Source: Desertivirga brevis (GTDB lineage: Bacteria; Bacteroidota; Bacteroidia; Sphingobacteriales; Sphingobacteriaceae). From it: 64,000 nucleotides of DNA. Both the position numbers and the translations under genes were made by a program. Below are positions 1-7,857 of this stretch, piece after piece. Under the pieces are notes generated by a model, which was not told where the DNA came from, searched no databases, and was given only the letters and a program-made list of their open reading frames with translations. Position 1 is the first letter of the stretch. Every line of letters begins with the position of its first letter. The stretch spans positions 1 through 64,000 of the forward strand of contig NZ_JAFEWF010000017.1 in assembly GCF_017355835.1 (NCBI RefSeq), given 5' to 3'.

Positions 1-135
1 ATTATTAGACCCTCAGCTTTGAGAGGTCAGCTTTGAGCTTCCTGCTCAAGCAAAATCTCGAAGGTTGATAGATGAACTTGAAACATTAGCATAGCTTACG
101 CTAAAAGCTGGTGGTTCATATCTCACAGCTAAAAA

Positions 136-1098
136 ATGAAGAAATACACTTTTACAGAAAAGAAAGATACACGTTCAGGATTTGGAGCGGGCTTATTGGA
201 AGCTGGTAAAAAGAACCCTGAGGTAGTGGCACTGTGTGCCGACTTAGTTGGCTCACTAAAGATGGAAGCTTTTATTAAGGAGTTTCCTGAACGATTTTTC
301 CAGATCGGTATTGCAGAAGCAAACATGATGGGTATTGCTGCTGGTATGACTATTGGAGGTAAAGTTCCTTTCACAGGTACTTTTGCTAACTTCTCTACCG
401 GTCGTGTTTACGATCAGATCCGTCAGTCTATCGCTTATTCAGATAAGAACGTGAAGATCTGTGCTTCTCACGCAGGTTTAACCCTGGGAGAAGACGGAGC
501 AACTCACCAGATCCTGGAAGATATCGGTATGATGAAAATGCTTCCCGGAATGACAGTGATCAACCCTTGTGATTACAACCAGACTAAAGCTGCAACTATG
601 GCGATCGCCGAGCACCATGGTCCGGTTTACCTGCGTTTTGGTCGTCCGGTAGTTCCCATCTTCACTGATCCTGATCAGAAATTTGAGATTGGAAAAGCAT
701 GGATGGTGAACGAAGGCGCAGACGTAAGTATCTTCGCTACAGGTCACCTGGTATGGGAAGCCATTCAGGCAGGTGAAAAACTGGCAGAACTAGGTATCGA
801 TGCAGAAATCATCAACATCCACACCATTAAGCCATTAGACGCAGAAGCAGTACTGAAATCGGTAGCTAAAACAGGCTGCGTGGTAACAGCAGAAGAACAC
901 AACCGTTTAGGCGGATTGGGAGACAGCATCGCCCAGCTTCTTGCTCAGCATAATCCAACTCCACAAGAGTATGTAGCAGTGAACGACAGCTTCGGCGAAA
1001 GTGGTAAACCTGCAGAACTGATGACCAAATATGGTCTGGATGCAGAGCATATCATCAAAGCAGTTCAGAAGGTAATTGAAAGAAAGAAGAAGGCTTAA
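136..1098 (+). CDS. Transketolase, C-terminal subunit
   Basis: This is the pyrimidine-binding plus C-terminal half of a split transketolase. It acts with a separate N-terminal, TPP-diphosphate-binding subunit to move two-carbon ketol units in the non-oxidative pentose phosphate pathway in the cytoplasm. At 320 residues it is half the size of a single-chain transketolase (about 660). The conserved glutamate that activates the TPP aminopyrimidine ring fits Glu61 in the stretch GIAEANMMGIAAG, and the C-terminal transketolase domain follows residue 190 or so. The partner gene is expected just upstream of the window; the first 135 bases hold no coding sequence. A strong terminator hairpin follows. 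The 1-deoxyxylulose-phosphate synthase family shares this fold, but the length and split organisation fit transketolase. Confidence 0.93.
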   Translation: MKKYTFTEKKDTRSGFGAGLLEAGKKNPEVVALCADLVGSLKMEAFIKEFPERFFQIGIAEANMMGIAAGMTIGGKVPFTGTFANFSTGRVYDQIRQSIAYSDKNVKICASHAGLTLGEDGATHQILEDIGMMKMLPGMTVINPCDYNQTKAATMAIAEHHGPVYLRFGRPVVPIFTDPDQKFEIGKAWMVNEGADVSIFATGHLVWEAIQAGEKLAELGIDAEIINIHTIKPLDAEAVLKSVAKTGCVVTAEEHNRLGGLGDSIAQLLAQHNPTPQEYVAVNDSFGESGKPAELMTKYGLDAEHIIKAVQKVIERKKKA

Positions 1099-1118
1099 CT
1101 AAAAATAAATAAATTCTG

Positions 1119-1156
1119 ATAAAGGCACCTTGGGTATTTCCCTTTGGTGCCTTTAT
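1119..1156 (+). terminator. Intrinsic terminator after the transketolase gene
   Basis: An 11-bp perfect stem (ATAAAGGCACC at 1119-1129 pairing with 1146-1156) lies 20 bases after the transketolase stop and runs into a T-rich stretch. Confidence 0.85.
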
Positions 1157-1252
1157 TATTTTCGAAGCACTACTATCCAAATCCCTTTCACATCCCCTCA
1201 AGTCATTTTAACTCTAAAGAAATAACAAAACTGATACCTTGTCCTGCTTTTA

Positions 1253-1307
1253 ACCGTATCTAAACCATATCTGGACCGTATCTTGACCGACTTTCCACCG
1301 ACAGGAG
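1253..1307 (+). repeat. Five phased 11-bp units beginning ACC, upstream of the DUF6266 gene
   Basis: Five consecutive 11-base units each begin with ACC; the first three are variants of ACCGTATCTNN (1253, 1264, 1275) and the last two begin ACCGAC (1286, 1297). The period is close to one turn of B-DNA, so every ACC would face the same side of the helix. The array sits about 80 bp before the promoter-like element of the DUF6266 gene. It is the main content of the 312-base gene-free stretch 1099-1410, together with the transketolase terminator. Its function is unknown; a protein-binding array or a remnant of a dispersed repeat are both possible. Confidence 0.6.
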
Positions 1308-1386
1308 TTGGAAGAAATACGCTGGAGATAAAGTTAAAACGAATATCGTTTCAAGACAATAACAAAGTATTATATGAAATATTTTG

Positions 1387-1394
1387 TATTTTTG
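1387..1394 (+). promoter_or_regulatory. Candidate Bacteroidota -7 element for the DUF6266 gene
   Basis: TATTTTTG matches the Bacteroidota -7 consensus TAnnTTTG exactly and lies 16 bases before the ATG. I see no good TTTG element at the -33 distance, so the call is tentative. Confidence 0.35.
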
Positions 1395-1410
1395 CAGAAA
1401 CTAAACATTT

Positions 1411-2076
1411 ATGGCGCATTACGATTTTGGACCATTAGGCCCCTTCCGGGGAAAGCTTGGCCATGTTGTAGGAAGCAGCTGGAAGGGGAAACCAAACCTT
1501 CGCAGTCTTCCTAAAAAATCAACAAAACCAACATCAGAAAGAAAAAAGAAATCTCAAACTGCTTTAACCTTTGTTTCAAAATGGCTTGCCCCCATAAATC
1601 AACTGGTTATGATCGGTTTTGATAGTTATAACCCTTCTATTACCGGAAGAATGTCAGCTCATTCATACAATGCAACTCACGCTTTGAGTAGCGGACCAGA
1701 AGGCTTTTCCATAGACTATAACAAGGCTCATTTTAGCATTGGAGACTTGCCTCACGCTCCGGATGCAAAAGCAGAATTGATAGATGAAGAGACGATTTCA
1801 ATAACCTGGAATCCAGTATGCCTGAATGGAGCGGAAATTTCAGATGTACTGATGTATGCAATTTACTTTTCTGCAAACACAACTGCAGAGACGGGTATTG
1901 GTGGATATTGCAGAAGAGAAGGCAGTATGCTTTTAAAAATACCATCTCAATGCAGGGGTTTAAGAATGGAAGTTATGATAGCATTTAAATCAGTAACAAA
2001 TACAAATGTGTCGACCAGTCAATATCTTGGATCTTTATTATTCAACCAGCCGTCTTCCATTCAAGATGCCTGCTAA
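1411..2076 (+). CDS. DUF6266 family protein
   Basis: This 221-residue protein has the N-terminal signature of DUF6266 (GPLGPFRGKLGHVVGSSWKG, residues 7-26), a family confined largely to Bacteroidota and present as many paralogues in some Sphingobacteriaceae. The basic segment at about residues 25-48 (many Lys/Arg) is followed by a mixed alpha/beta region with no recognisable catalytic motif. There is no signal peptide or membrane segment. It stands alone between two terminators, with its own promoter-like element and an 11-bp phased repeat array upstream. Function is unknown. Confidence 0.75.
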   Translation: MAHYDFGPLGPFRGKLGHVVGSSWKGKPNLRSLPKKSTKPTSERKKKSQTALTFVSKWLAPINQLVMIGFDSYNPSITGRMSAHSYNATHALSSGPEGFSIDYNKAHFSIGDLPHAPDAKAELIDEETISITWNPVCLNGAEISDVLMYAIYFSANTTAETGIGGYCRREGSMLLKIPSQCRGLRMEVMIAFKSVTNTNVSTSQYLGSLLFNQPSSIQDAC

Positions 2077-2170
2077 TGTTCAATCTAAGCCTTAAACACA
2101 TGCTTAAAGGATGATAATTGTTTTGGATAGAAGATTATGCTACTTAAGTGTTCTAATTATAGATGGCATA

Positions 2171-2207
2171 AAAAAAGGCTGTCCCAGAAAAATTGAGACA
2201 GCCTATT
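2171..2207. terminator. Bidirectional terminator between convergent DUF6266 and csbD genes
   Basis: AGGCTGTC (2176-2183) pairs with GACAGCCT (2197-2204), flanked by A-rich sequence on the left and T/A-rich sequence on the right, so it can end transcription from both sides. Confidence 0.8.
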
Positions 2208-2221
2208 ATAATAGTGAAGTA

Positions 2222-2407
2222 TTACAAACTTCTTAACCAGTCAATTACCTGCTCTCTGGTTTTACCAGTTTTATTCTGCAGACGGCCATAAAGTTCATCT
2301 TCTTGTCCTTCTTGGTAAGCTAAATCATCATCAGTAAGATCTCCATAAGCTTGTTTCGCCTTACCTTTCAATTCATTCCACTTACCTTTTAATTCTAATC
2401 TGTCCAT
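2222..2407 (-). CDS. CsbD family stress-response protein
   Basis: This 61-residue hydrophilic protein carries the CsbD signature LELKGKWNELKGKAKQAYG, then a second conserved block around GRLQNKTGKTREQV. CsbD proteins are abundant, poorly understood general-stress proteins that are largely disordered or helical. I start at the ATG at 2407, because family members begin directly at M-D-x-L-E-L-K-G; the in-frame upstream extension of eight residues (to 2431) is not conserved in the family as I know it. It lies just after acs in the same direction but 75 bases away, so it may have its own promoter. Confidence 0.85.
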   Translation of the reverse strand: MDRLELKGKWNELKGKAKQAYGDLTDDDLAYQEGQEDELYGRLQNKTGKTREQVIDWLRSL

Positions 2408-2481
2408 TTCATTAGGTATTTGTTGTATCAAGAACAGATTATTAGTTGTAAATGTTTTATAAACTCTCGCTGATGATTCAC

Positions 2482-4392
2482 CTACAATGCGCCCGATTTA
2501 ATTTCTTCCACCACTGCTGGATCTAATAAAGTTGTAGTGTCTCCCAAGTTCGACGTATCACCCTCAGCGATCTTTCTGAGTATGCGGCGCATGATCTTAC
2601 CGGATCTTGTCTTTGGCAGGCCCGAAACAAATTGAATTTTATCTGGCTTGGCAATCGCCCCAATAATACGTGTAACAGTCTGCAGGATATTTTTTCGGGT
2701 TAACTCTTGGTCGTGATTCGATTGACCGAGAATAACATAAGCATATACCCCCTGTCCTTTTATTTCATGAGGATATCCAACAACAGCACTTTCAACCACA
2801 TCCGAGTGCATATTAATTGCATTCTCAACTTCGGCAGTTCCAATTCGGTGCCCGGATACATTCAATACATCGTCTACACGACCGGTAATCCGGTAATATC
2901 CATCCTCGTCACGAAGGCAACCATCTCCTGTGAAATACATATTCTCATAGGTAGAAAAGTAAGTCTGCCTGCAACGCTCATGATCTCCCCAGGTTGTCCT
3001 TAACATTCCCGGCCATGGAAACTTGATACAAAGATTTCCGGATACTCCATTCCCCTCAATTTCGTTACCGTTCTCATCCACTAATAAGGGCTGCACACCT
3101 GGTAAAGGCAATGTTGCGTATCCCGGTTTTGTTGGAGTTACTCCAGCAATTGGAGAGATCATGATACCTCCAGTTTCTGTTTGCCACCAAGTGTCGACAA
3201 TTGGCGCTTTTCCACTTCCAATCTTTTCGTCAAACCAATGCCAGGCTTCTTCGTTGATCGGCTCTCCCACAGAACCTAATTTTGTAACAGAACTGAAATC
3301 TTTATCCCTTAGAGGCTCATCTCCAAAACTCATTAAAGAGCGTATTGCTGTTGGAGCAGTATACAGGATGTTAACCTTGTACTTCTCTACAATGTCCCAG
3401 AAGCGACCAGCAGTTGGCCAGGTTGGAATTCCTTCGAACATTAAAGTAGTAGCTCCCTGAGAAAGTGGACCGTAAACAATGTAGGAATGACCAGTAATCC
3501 ATCCAATATCTGCAGTACAGAAATACACTTCATCTGGCTGATATTGAAATACGTTAGCAAATGTATAACCAGCATAAACCATATAACCACCGGTGGTGTG
3601 AACCACACCTTTAGGTTTCCCCGTAGAACCTGAGGTATAAAGGATGAACAGAACATCTTCTGCATCCATCTCTTCCACCGGACATTCAGGATTTCCCATC
3701 GTTTCTACCTTGCGTATCTCATCTTCCCACCAAACATCTCTTCCTTTAATCATTGAAACAGGCGTGCGACTGCGGGTTAAGACAATAACTTTCTGAACAC
3801 TGCGGCACTGAACTAAAGCGTCATCTATTATACTTTTAAGAGGAATATCCTTGGTTCCGCGAAATCCACCATCAGCGGTGATCACTAAGGCACATTCAGC
3901 ATCATTGATCCTGTCGGCAATAGACTGAGCAGAGAATCCGCCAAAAACCACTGAATGGATAGCACCAATCCTGGCACAGGCTAAAACAGCAATAGCTAGT
4001 TCAGGTACCATTGGAAGATATATACATACCCTGTCACCCTTTTTGACCCCATTATTTTTAAGCACATTACCAAATTGACAAACCTTATCGTGCAATTGCT
4101 TATATGTCAATACACGATGCGCCTCATCCGGATCATTTGGCTCCCAAATAATGGCAGGTTTATTAGCGAGGGTATTCAGATGCCTGTCGATACAGTTTTC
4201 TGTAATATTTAGCTTAGCACCCTGGAACCATTTTATATCAGGAGCTTTAAAATCCCAGTCTAAAACTTTATCCCATTTCTTGCGCCAATGAAATGTACTT
4301 GCGATATCTGACCAGAAGTTCTCTGGCTCTTTTACACTATAGTCGTAAACTCGTTTGTAGTTCTCAAAAGATTTTATCTGTAATAAACTCAT
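2482..4392 (-). CDS. acs: Acetyl-CoA synthetase (AMP-forming)
   Basis: It activates acetate to acetyl-CoA with ATP through acetyl-AMP, the high-affinity cytoplasmic route of acetate assimilation. The 636 residues match the usual length (about 650). The adenylation P-loop YTSGSTGKPKG is at residues 252-262, the A8 hinge region contains YRITGRVDDVLNVSGHR, and the C-terminal TRSGKIMRR motif carries catalytic Lys599, the residue commonly regulated by acetylation in this family. Its start codon overlaps the actP stop by four bases (ATGA), so the two are translationally coupled in a DUF485-actP-acs operon, the same content as enterobacterial acs-yjcH-actP but with acs last. Confidence 0.97.
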   Translation of the reverse strand: MSLLQIKSFENYKRVYDYSVKEPENFWSDIASTFHWRKKWDKVLDWDFKAPDIKWFQGAKLNITENCIDRHLNTLANKPAIIWEPNDPDEAHRVLTYKQLHDKVCQFGNVLKNNGVKKGDRVCIYLPMVPELAIAVLACARIGAIHSVVFGGFSAQSIADRINDAECALVITADGGFRGTKDIPLKSIIDDALVQCRSVQKVIVLTRSRTPVSMIKGRDVWWEDEIRKVETMGNPECPVEEMDAEDVLFILYTSGSTGKPKGVVHTTGGYMVYAGYTFANVFQYQPDEVYFCTADIGWITGHSYIVYGPLSQGATTLMFEGIPTWPTAGRFWDIVEKYKVNILYTAPTAIRSLMSFGDEPLRDKDFSSVTKLGSVGEPINEEAWHWFDEKIGSGKAPIVDTWWQTETGGIMISPIAGVTPTKPGYATLPLPGVQPLLVDENGNEIEGNGVSGNLCIKFPWPGMLRTTWGDHERCRQTYFSTYENMYFTGDGCLRDEDGYYRITGRVDDVLNVSGHRIGTAEVENAINMHSDVVESAVVGYPHEIKGQGVYAYVILGQSNHDQELTRKNILQTVTRIIGAIAKPDKIQFVSGLPKTRSGKIMRRILRKIAEGDTSNLGDTTTLLDPAVVEEIKSGAL

Positions 4393-6347
4393 GTTGAAAT
4401 AATCTTTTTTCTATTATCAGGTTTTGATTCTGTAAGATTTATTTTAGTTGAATTGTCTTTTTGTGTAGCTAAAGAAATTAGATATGCTGCTAATACGGCT
4501 AAGGGAAATGAAATAACAGCGGGATTATCCAGTTTATGAATAGCATTTGCAGGATCAAGTCCGTACTTATCCCACATAGTCGGAGAGGTTAAAATGATGG
4601 CCAGCGAAACGACGATCCCCGTTACTATTGACCAGGCTATCCCTTTTGCCGTGGTCTTTTTCCAAAACAGCAAGAATAGAATGGCAGGTAAGTTGGCCGA
4701 CGCAGCTATTGAAAATGCCCAGCCTACCAGGAAAGAAACATTCATTCCTTTAAATGCAATACCAAGAGCAATTGCCACCATCCCTACCGCAAAAGCTGAG
4801 ATCTTGCCAGCCTGAACCTTTTTATTATCATTCAGGTCCATGCCAAAATAATTATGCATTAAATCATGAGCGATAGCACCGGAAGACGCTATAATAAGGC
4901 CAGCCACGGTACCAAGTATAGTTGCAAAAGCAACAGCGGAAATAATCGAAAATAATACCACTCCAAAGGCTCGGGCAAGCAAAGGGGCCGCCATATTGCT
5001 GCTTTCAACATCAAGTACCCCATTAACAGAAGCTCCGAGGCCCATAAATAAAGTTAAAACATAAAAAGCGCCGATGGCCGCAATTGCCAGAATGGTTGAC
5101 TTTCTCGCATCGCGTTGGGACTTTACAGTATAATACCTTATCAGGATATGAGGAAGAGCCGCTGTTCCAAGAAAAAGAGCCAGCATCAGTGAAATAAAAT
5201 CCATACGACTCCAGATGGTACCTCCTTTTCCTATTTTATACTTCAAACCAGGCAGCATAAAATCCTTCCCTGAAGTTGGGTTCTGGTAATAGACAGCTAC
5301 CTTATTATTTCCATCTGAAAATTTAGATTCAGAGAAGCGTACTACTTCACTTTTTTCTATGGTAGATAGATACTCCAGAGGACCTAAGGCCCCAGTTTCT
5401 TTTACTTCCTTTCCATCGACCACAATTTTACTTAGATGACCAACGGGAAAAAATTTGGCGTTTGCTTTGGGTTCTCCGTTATATAAGGTAGTACCTGATG
5501 CTTGCTTTTCAATAGACAAAGCTTCTGTCAGCACAGGACGCTCGCTGTTCTTACTTAAATAGAACCACCTGCTGATACCTGCTTTTTCAAGTTTCACAAA
5601 TGTTTTTCCTTTCACATCCTGTTGGGAAATAACTTTCCAGGTGCCGGCAGCAACAACTGTACTCCCAGAAAGTTGAGGTGCTATTTGTTCAAACTGGTGG
5701 TACCGTTGCTCTCCATGCTGCGGGTTAAGGGTTAAACCATTTTTAAGAATATAGATGGTGAGAGCAGTAGACAATAAAAGAAGTAGCCCACCCTTAATGA
5801 ACTGTACGTAGGTAGTAGAGGTCATTCCCGCACTTGCAACAATTACAATTACGACAACTCCCACCAAGACCACCCCTACCCAATGCGGCAAGCCAAGTAA
5901 GGGAGTAACTAAGTCGCCCGCCCCAACCATTTGAGGTATTAAGTAAAAAATAGAAACAATCAGGGTGCTTATAGCAGCGGTTAAGGTAATTGCTCTGGAA
6001 TTGAACGTTGAGTTAAGTGCATCAGTGAAAGTATATTTTCCCAATCGCTTCAAAGGTTCTGCTATTAGAAAAAGAGCAACGATCCAACCGGCCAGGAATC
6101 CCATTGAATACAGGAACCCATCAAAACCGAAAGTCGCAATCATTCCACAGATACCTAGAAAGGAAGCGGCTGACAGATAATCGCCAGCGAAAGCAATACC
6201 ATTAACAGCCCAATGAATTTGCCCACCAGCTGCATAGTAAGAGGATGCTGATCTTGTTTTCCTTGCGAAATAAAAGGACAAGCCAAGTACGAGGCCGACG
6301 AAAACGAGGAAAAAAAACAGTGCTATGTAAGATATTCCGTAGATCAT
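4389..6347 (-). CDS. actP: Cation/acetate symporter with an enlarged loop
   Basis: A sodium:solute symporter family protein that imports acetate, with about 13 membrane helices. The N-terminus (FYFARKTRSASSYYAAGG, residues 26-43) and the segment around GDYLSAASFLGICGMIATFG are typical of ActP. At 652 residues it is about 100 longer than E. coli ActP (549). The extra length lies between the helix ending near residue 200 and the helix starting near 385 (FISLMLALFLGTAALPHIL), where a soluble, charged stretch of about 185 residues replaces a loop of about 45. ActP-acs coupling and the DUF485 neighbour support acetate as substrate. Confidence 0.92.
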   Translation of the reverse strand: MIYGISYIALFFFLVFVGLVLGLSFYFARKTRSASSYYAAGGQIHWAVNGIAFAGDYLSAASFLGICGMIATFGFDGFLYSMGFLAGWIVALFLIAEPLKRLGKYTFTDALNSTFNSRAITLTAAISTLIVSIFYLIPQMVGAGDLVTPLLGLPHWVGVVLVGVVVIVIVASAGMTSTTYVQFIKGGLLLLLSTALTIYILKNGLTLNPQHGEQRYHQFEQIAPQLSGSTVVAAGTWKVISQQDVKGKTFVKLEKAGISRWFYLSKNSERPVLTEALSIEKQASGTTLYNGEPKANAKFFPVGHLSKIVVDGKEVKETGALGPLEYLSTIEKSEVVRFSESKFSDGNNKVAVYYQNPTSGKDFMLPGLKYKIGKGGTIWSRMDFISLMLALFLGTAALPHILIRYYTVKSQRDARKSTILAIAAIGAFYVLTLFMGLGASVNGVLDVESSNMAAPLLARAFGVVLFSIISAVAFATILGTVAGLIIASSGAIAHDLMHNYFGMDLNDNKKVQAGKISAFAVGMVAIALGIAFKGMNVSFLVGWAFSIAASANLPAILFLLFWKKTTAKGIAWSIVTGIVVSLAIILTSPTMWDKYGLDPANAIHKLDNPAVISFPLAVLAAYLISLATQKDNSTKINLTESKPDNRKKIIST

Positions 6348-6625
6348 GACTTCTCCTCCTTATTTAATTCGTCCTCGTATCTCGAGCAGAAATTATTATA
6401 CAAGATACCCAGTATTACAGCGAATAAAATGAGGCCGATACCATAAAAAAGAGCGAGGTTCAAACCTGCTATTACTTCTTTACTTAGAAGTTCATAGTTT
6501 AAAACTCCGATGGCGACAAACCCAGCGTAAAAAAACAGGTAGAGGAAGAAAAACCGGACACCCAGTTTTGCCTTCTTTTTTGAGGCATTGTCAACGCCCA
6601 GTTCTACAGCAGGTCCATGATGCAT
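6344..6625 (-). CDS. DUF485 family inner-membrane protein (YjcH-like)
   Basis: This 93-residue protein has two hydrophobic segments (about residues 21-43 and 54-78) and belongs with DUF485/YjcH, the small membrane protein encoded beside actP in many bacteria. It overlaps the actP start by four bases and is the first gene of the acetate operon. Family members are thought to assist or modulate the ActP symporter, but no biochemical role is settled. The start at 6625 gives MHHGPAVELG; the Lys-rich cytoplasmic run KKKAKLGVRFFF precedes the first helix. Confidence 0.85.
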   Translation of the reverse strand: MHHGPAVELGVDNASKKKAKLGVRFFFLYLFFYAGFVAIGVLNYELLSKEVIAGLNLALFYGIGLILFAVILGILYNNFCSRYEDELNKEEKS

Positions 6626-6669
6626 ATAGATTTCAATTTTGCGGTTAGTACTATAATATAGGTTACAAA

Positions 6670-6703
6670 TGCAGAAGATAGAAAGGGAAGCCCTATCTTT
6701 GCA
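6670..6703. promoter_or_regulatory. Inverted repeat in the acetate operon/rpmB divergent region
   Basis: TGCAGAAGATAG (6670-6681) and CTATCTTTGCA (6693-6703) form an inverted repeat with one bulged base, about 45-78 bases upstream of the DUF485 gene. The right arm also contains TATCTTTG (6694-6701), an exact plus-strand -7 match. It may be an operator for the acetate operon; this is inference from position and symmetry only. Confidence 0.35.
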
Positions 6704-6820
6704 TTACATATTTCTCAGGGGCTTAAATTATAAATTTTTATCCTAAAGAAAAGTTAAATTCCTAAAATTTATCCTGCTTCATCCTGCTATATCCTCCCTT
6801 TAGAAATAAATAAAATAATA

Positions 6821-6851
6821 TTGCATTTTTAGTTTTTTCTCCTGATATTTG
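6821..6851 (+). promoter_or_regulatory. Promoter of the rpmB-rpmG-DUF4295 operon
   Basis: TTG at 6821-6823 is separated by 20 bases from GATATTTG at 6844-6851, a one-mismatch fit to the Bacteroidota consensus TTG-N19-21-TAnnTTTG. This predicts transcription starting near 6858 and a leader of about 45 bases before rpmB. Confidence 0.55.
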
Positions 6852-6901
6852 CAAACTCTTTAAGAGACTGATATTTATACAACAAGATACACTACATAGT
6901 C

Positions 6902-7135
6902 ATGTCGAGAATTTGTGATTTAACTGGGAAAGCGCCAATGAACGGTCACAACGTTTCTAACTCAAACGTTAAGACTAAGCGCAAATTTTATCCTAACCTT
7001 CAGGTAAAGAAATTTTACATCCCTGAGGAAAACCGTTGGATTACTCTGAAAGTTTCTACTTCAGCAGTAAAAACCATCAATAAAAACGGTATTAGTGCTG
7101 TAATTAGTAAATTCCTTAAAAAAGGATACGTTTAA
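6902..7135 (+). CDS. rpmB: 50S ribosomal protein L28
   Basis: A 77-residue large-subunit protein with the diagnostic N-terminus [19 protein letters not shown] and the basic core [11 protein letters not shown]. It is followed 20 bases later by rpmG, the common bacterial rpmB-rpmG pair, and sits behind a consensus-like promoter. A Cys-containing (zinc-binding) L28 would have a CxxC pair; only Cys5 is present, so this is the zinc-free form. Confidence 0.97.
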   Translation: MSRICDLTGKAPMNGHNVSNSNVKTKRKFYPNLQVKKFYIPEENRWITLKVSTSAVKTINKNGISAVISKFLKKGYV

Positions 7136-7155
7136 TTCTTTAAAAGAAACATAAA

Positions 7156-7338
7156 ATGGCAAAGAAAGGTAACAGAGTTCAGGTGATTTTAGAATGCACT
7201 GAACAAAAAGAAAGTGGCGTACCTGGGATGTCTCGTTATATCTCTACAAAAAACAAAAAGAACACTACTGAGCGTTTAGAGTTGAAAAAATTCAACCCTT
7301 TCCTTAAGAAAGTAACAATTCACAAAGAAATTAAATAA
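7156..7338 (+). CDS. rpmG: 50S ribosomal protein L33
   Basis: A 60-residue large-subunit protein beginning [18 protein letters not shown] and ending in the basic [18 protein letters not shown], typical of L33. The zinc-binding CxxC pairs are missing (one Cys in the first strand), so it is a zinc-independent type. It is the second gene of the rpmB operon. Confidence 0.96.
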   Translation: MAKKGNRVQVILECTEQKESGVPGMSRYISTKNKKNTTERLELKKFNPFLKKVTIHKEIK

Positions 7339-7345
7339 TTAAGGA

Positions 7346-7410
7346 TAGAATGAATGAATGACAGAAGAATAAAAAATTCACTCGGTCACTCATTCATCAT
7401 TCAATCATTA
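7346..7410. repeat. Self-complementary GAAT/ATTC word repeat between rpmG and DUF4295
   Basis: Tracts of GAATGAATGA and, after about 30 bases, CACTCATTCATCATTCAATCATT are complementary and could fold into an imperfect hairpin inside the ribosomal-protein transcript. A near relative lies at 36850-36945 between murG and ftsW. Confidence 0.5.
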
Positions 7411-7417
7411 TAAAAAG

Positions 7418-7579
7418 ATGGCAAAGAAAGTAGTTGCAACCCTAAAAACTGGTAAAGGTAAAGAATACTCTAAAGTAATTACCATGGTGAAATCACCTAA
7501 AACCGGCGCTTACTCTTTTAAAGAAATCATTGTTCATAACGACCACGTTAAAGACGCAATTGCTGATTCAAAAGCTTAA
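7418..7579 (+). CDS. DUF4295 small basic protein (probable ribosomal protein bL38)
   Basis: A 53-residue lysine-rich protein beginning MAKKVVATLKTGKGKEYSK. The family (DUF4295) is restricted to Bacteroidota and regularly follows rpmG, as here. From memory, a protein of this family is the extra large-subunit protein bL38 seen in the Flavobacterium johnsoniae ribosome structure; I cannot verify that here. Position, size and charge all agree with a ribosomal protein. A 79-base spacer with a word repeat separates it from rpmG, and a terminator follows. Confidence 0.85.
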   Translation: MAKKVVATLKTGKGKEYSKVITMVKSPKTGAYSFKEIIVHNDHVKDAIADSKA

Positions 7580-7613
7580 TAAGCTCAGTAGTTAAAATTC
7601 TTTAAAAAAACAT

Positions 7614-7648
7614 AAAGCCGTCCCGATAAATATCAGGAAGGCTTTTTT
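7614..7648 (+). terminator. Terminator of the rpmB-rpmG-DUF4295 operon
   Basis: AAAGCC (7614-7619) pairs with GGCTTT (7640-7645), extended by TCC/GGA and GAT/ATC inner pairs, and is followed by a run of T. Confidence 0.8.
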
Positions 7649-7857
7649 TATGAAAGTTTAATTTGTTTCTATTGAGGCTATTAATTGTTTTCAAAGGCCT
7701 CAAGGAGTCGCTTCGCTAAGTTTTAATATCCATAAAGGACCTGCTAATGTGTTCCCTATTTTAGCAGAAATCTTCTTTGCGGTTTTTTTGTATAACTGAT
7801 AGCGAGTTAGAATAGTTATATTGCGCTGTAAACATCTATATTCTGCATATATAAGCA

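Noticed and set aside
1411..2076. Prophage or mobile element around the DUF6266 gene
   Set aside because: No integrase, phage structural gene or attachment repeat lies nearby; neighbours are ordinary chromosomal genes.
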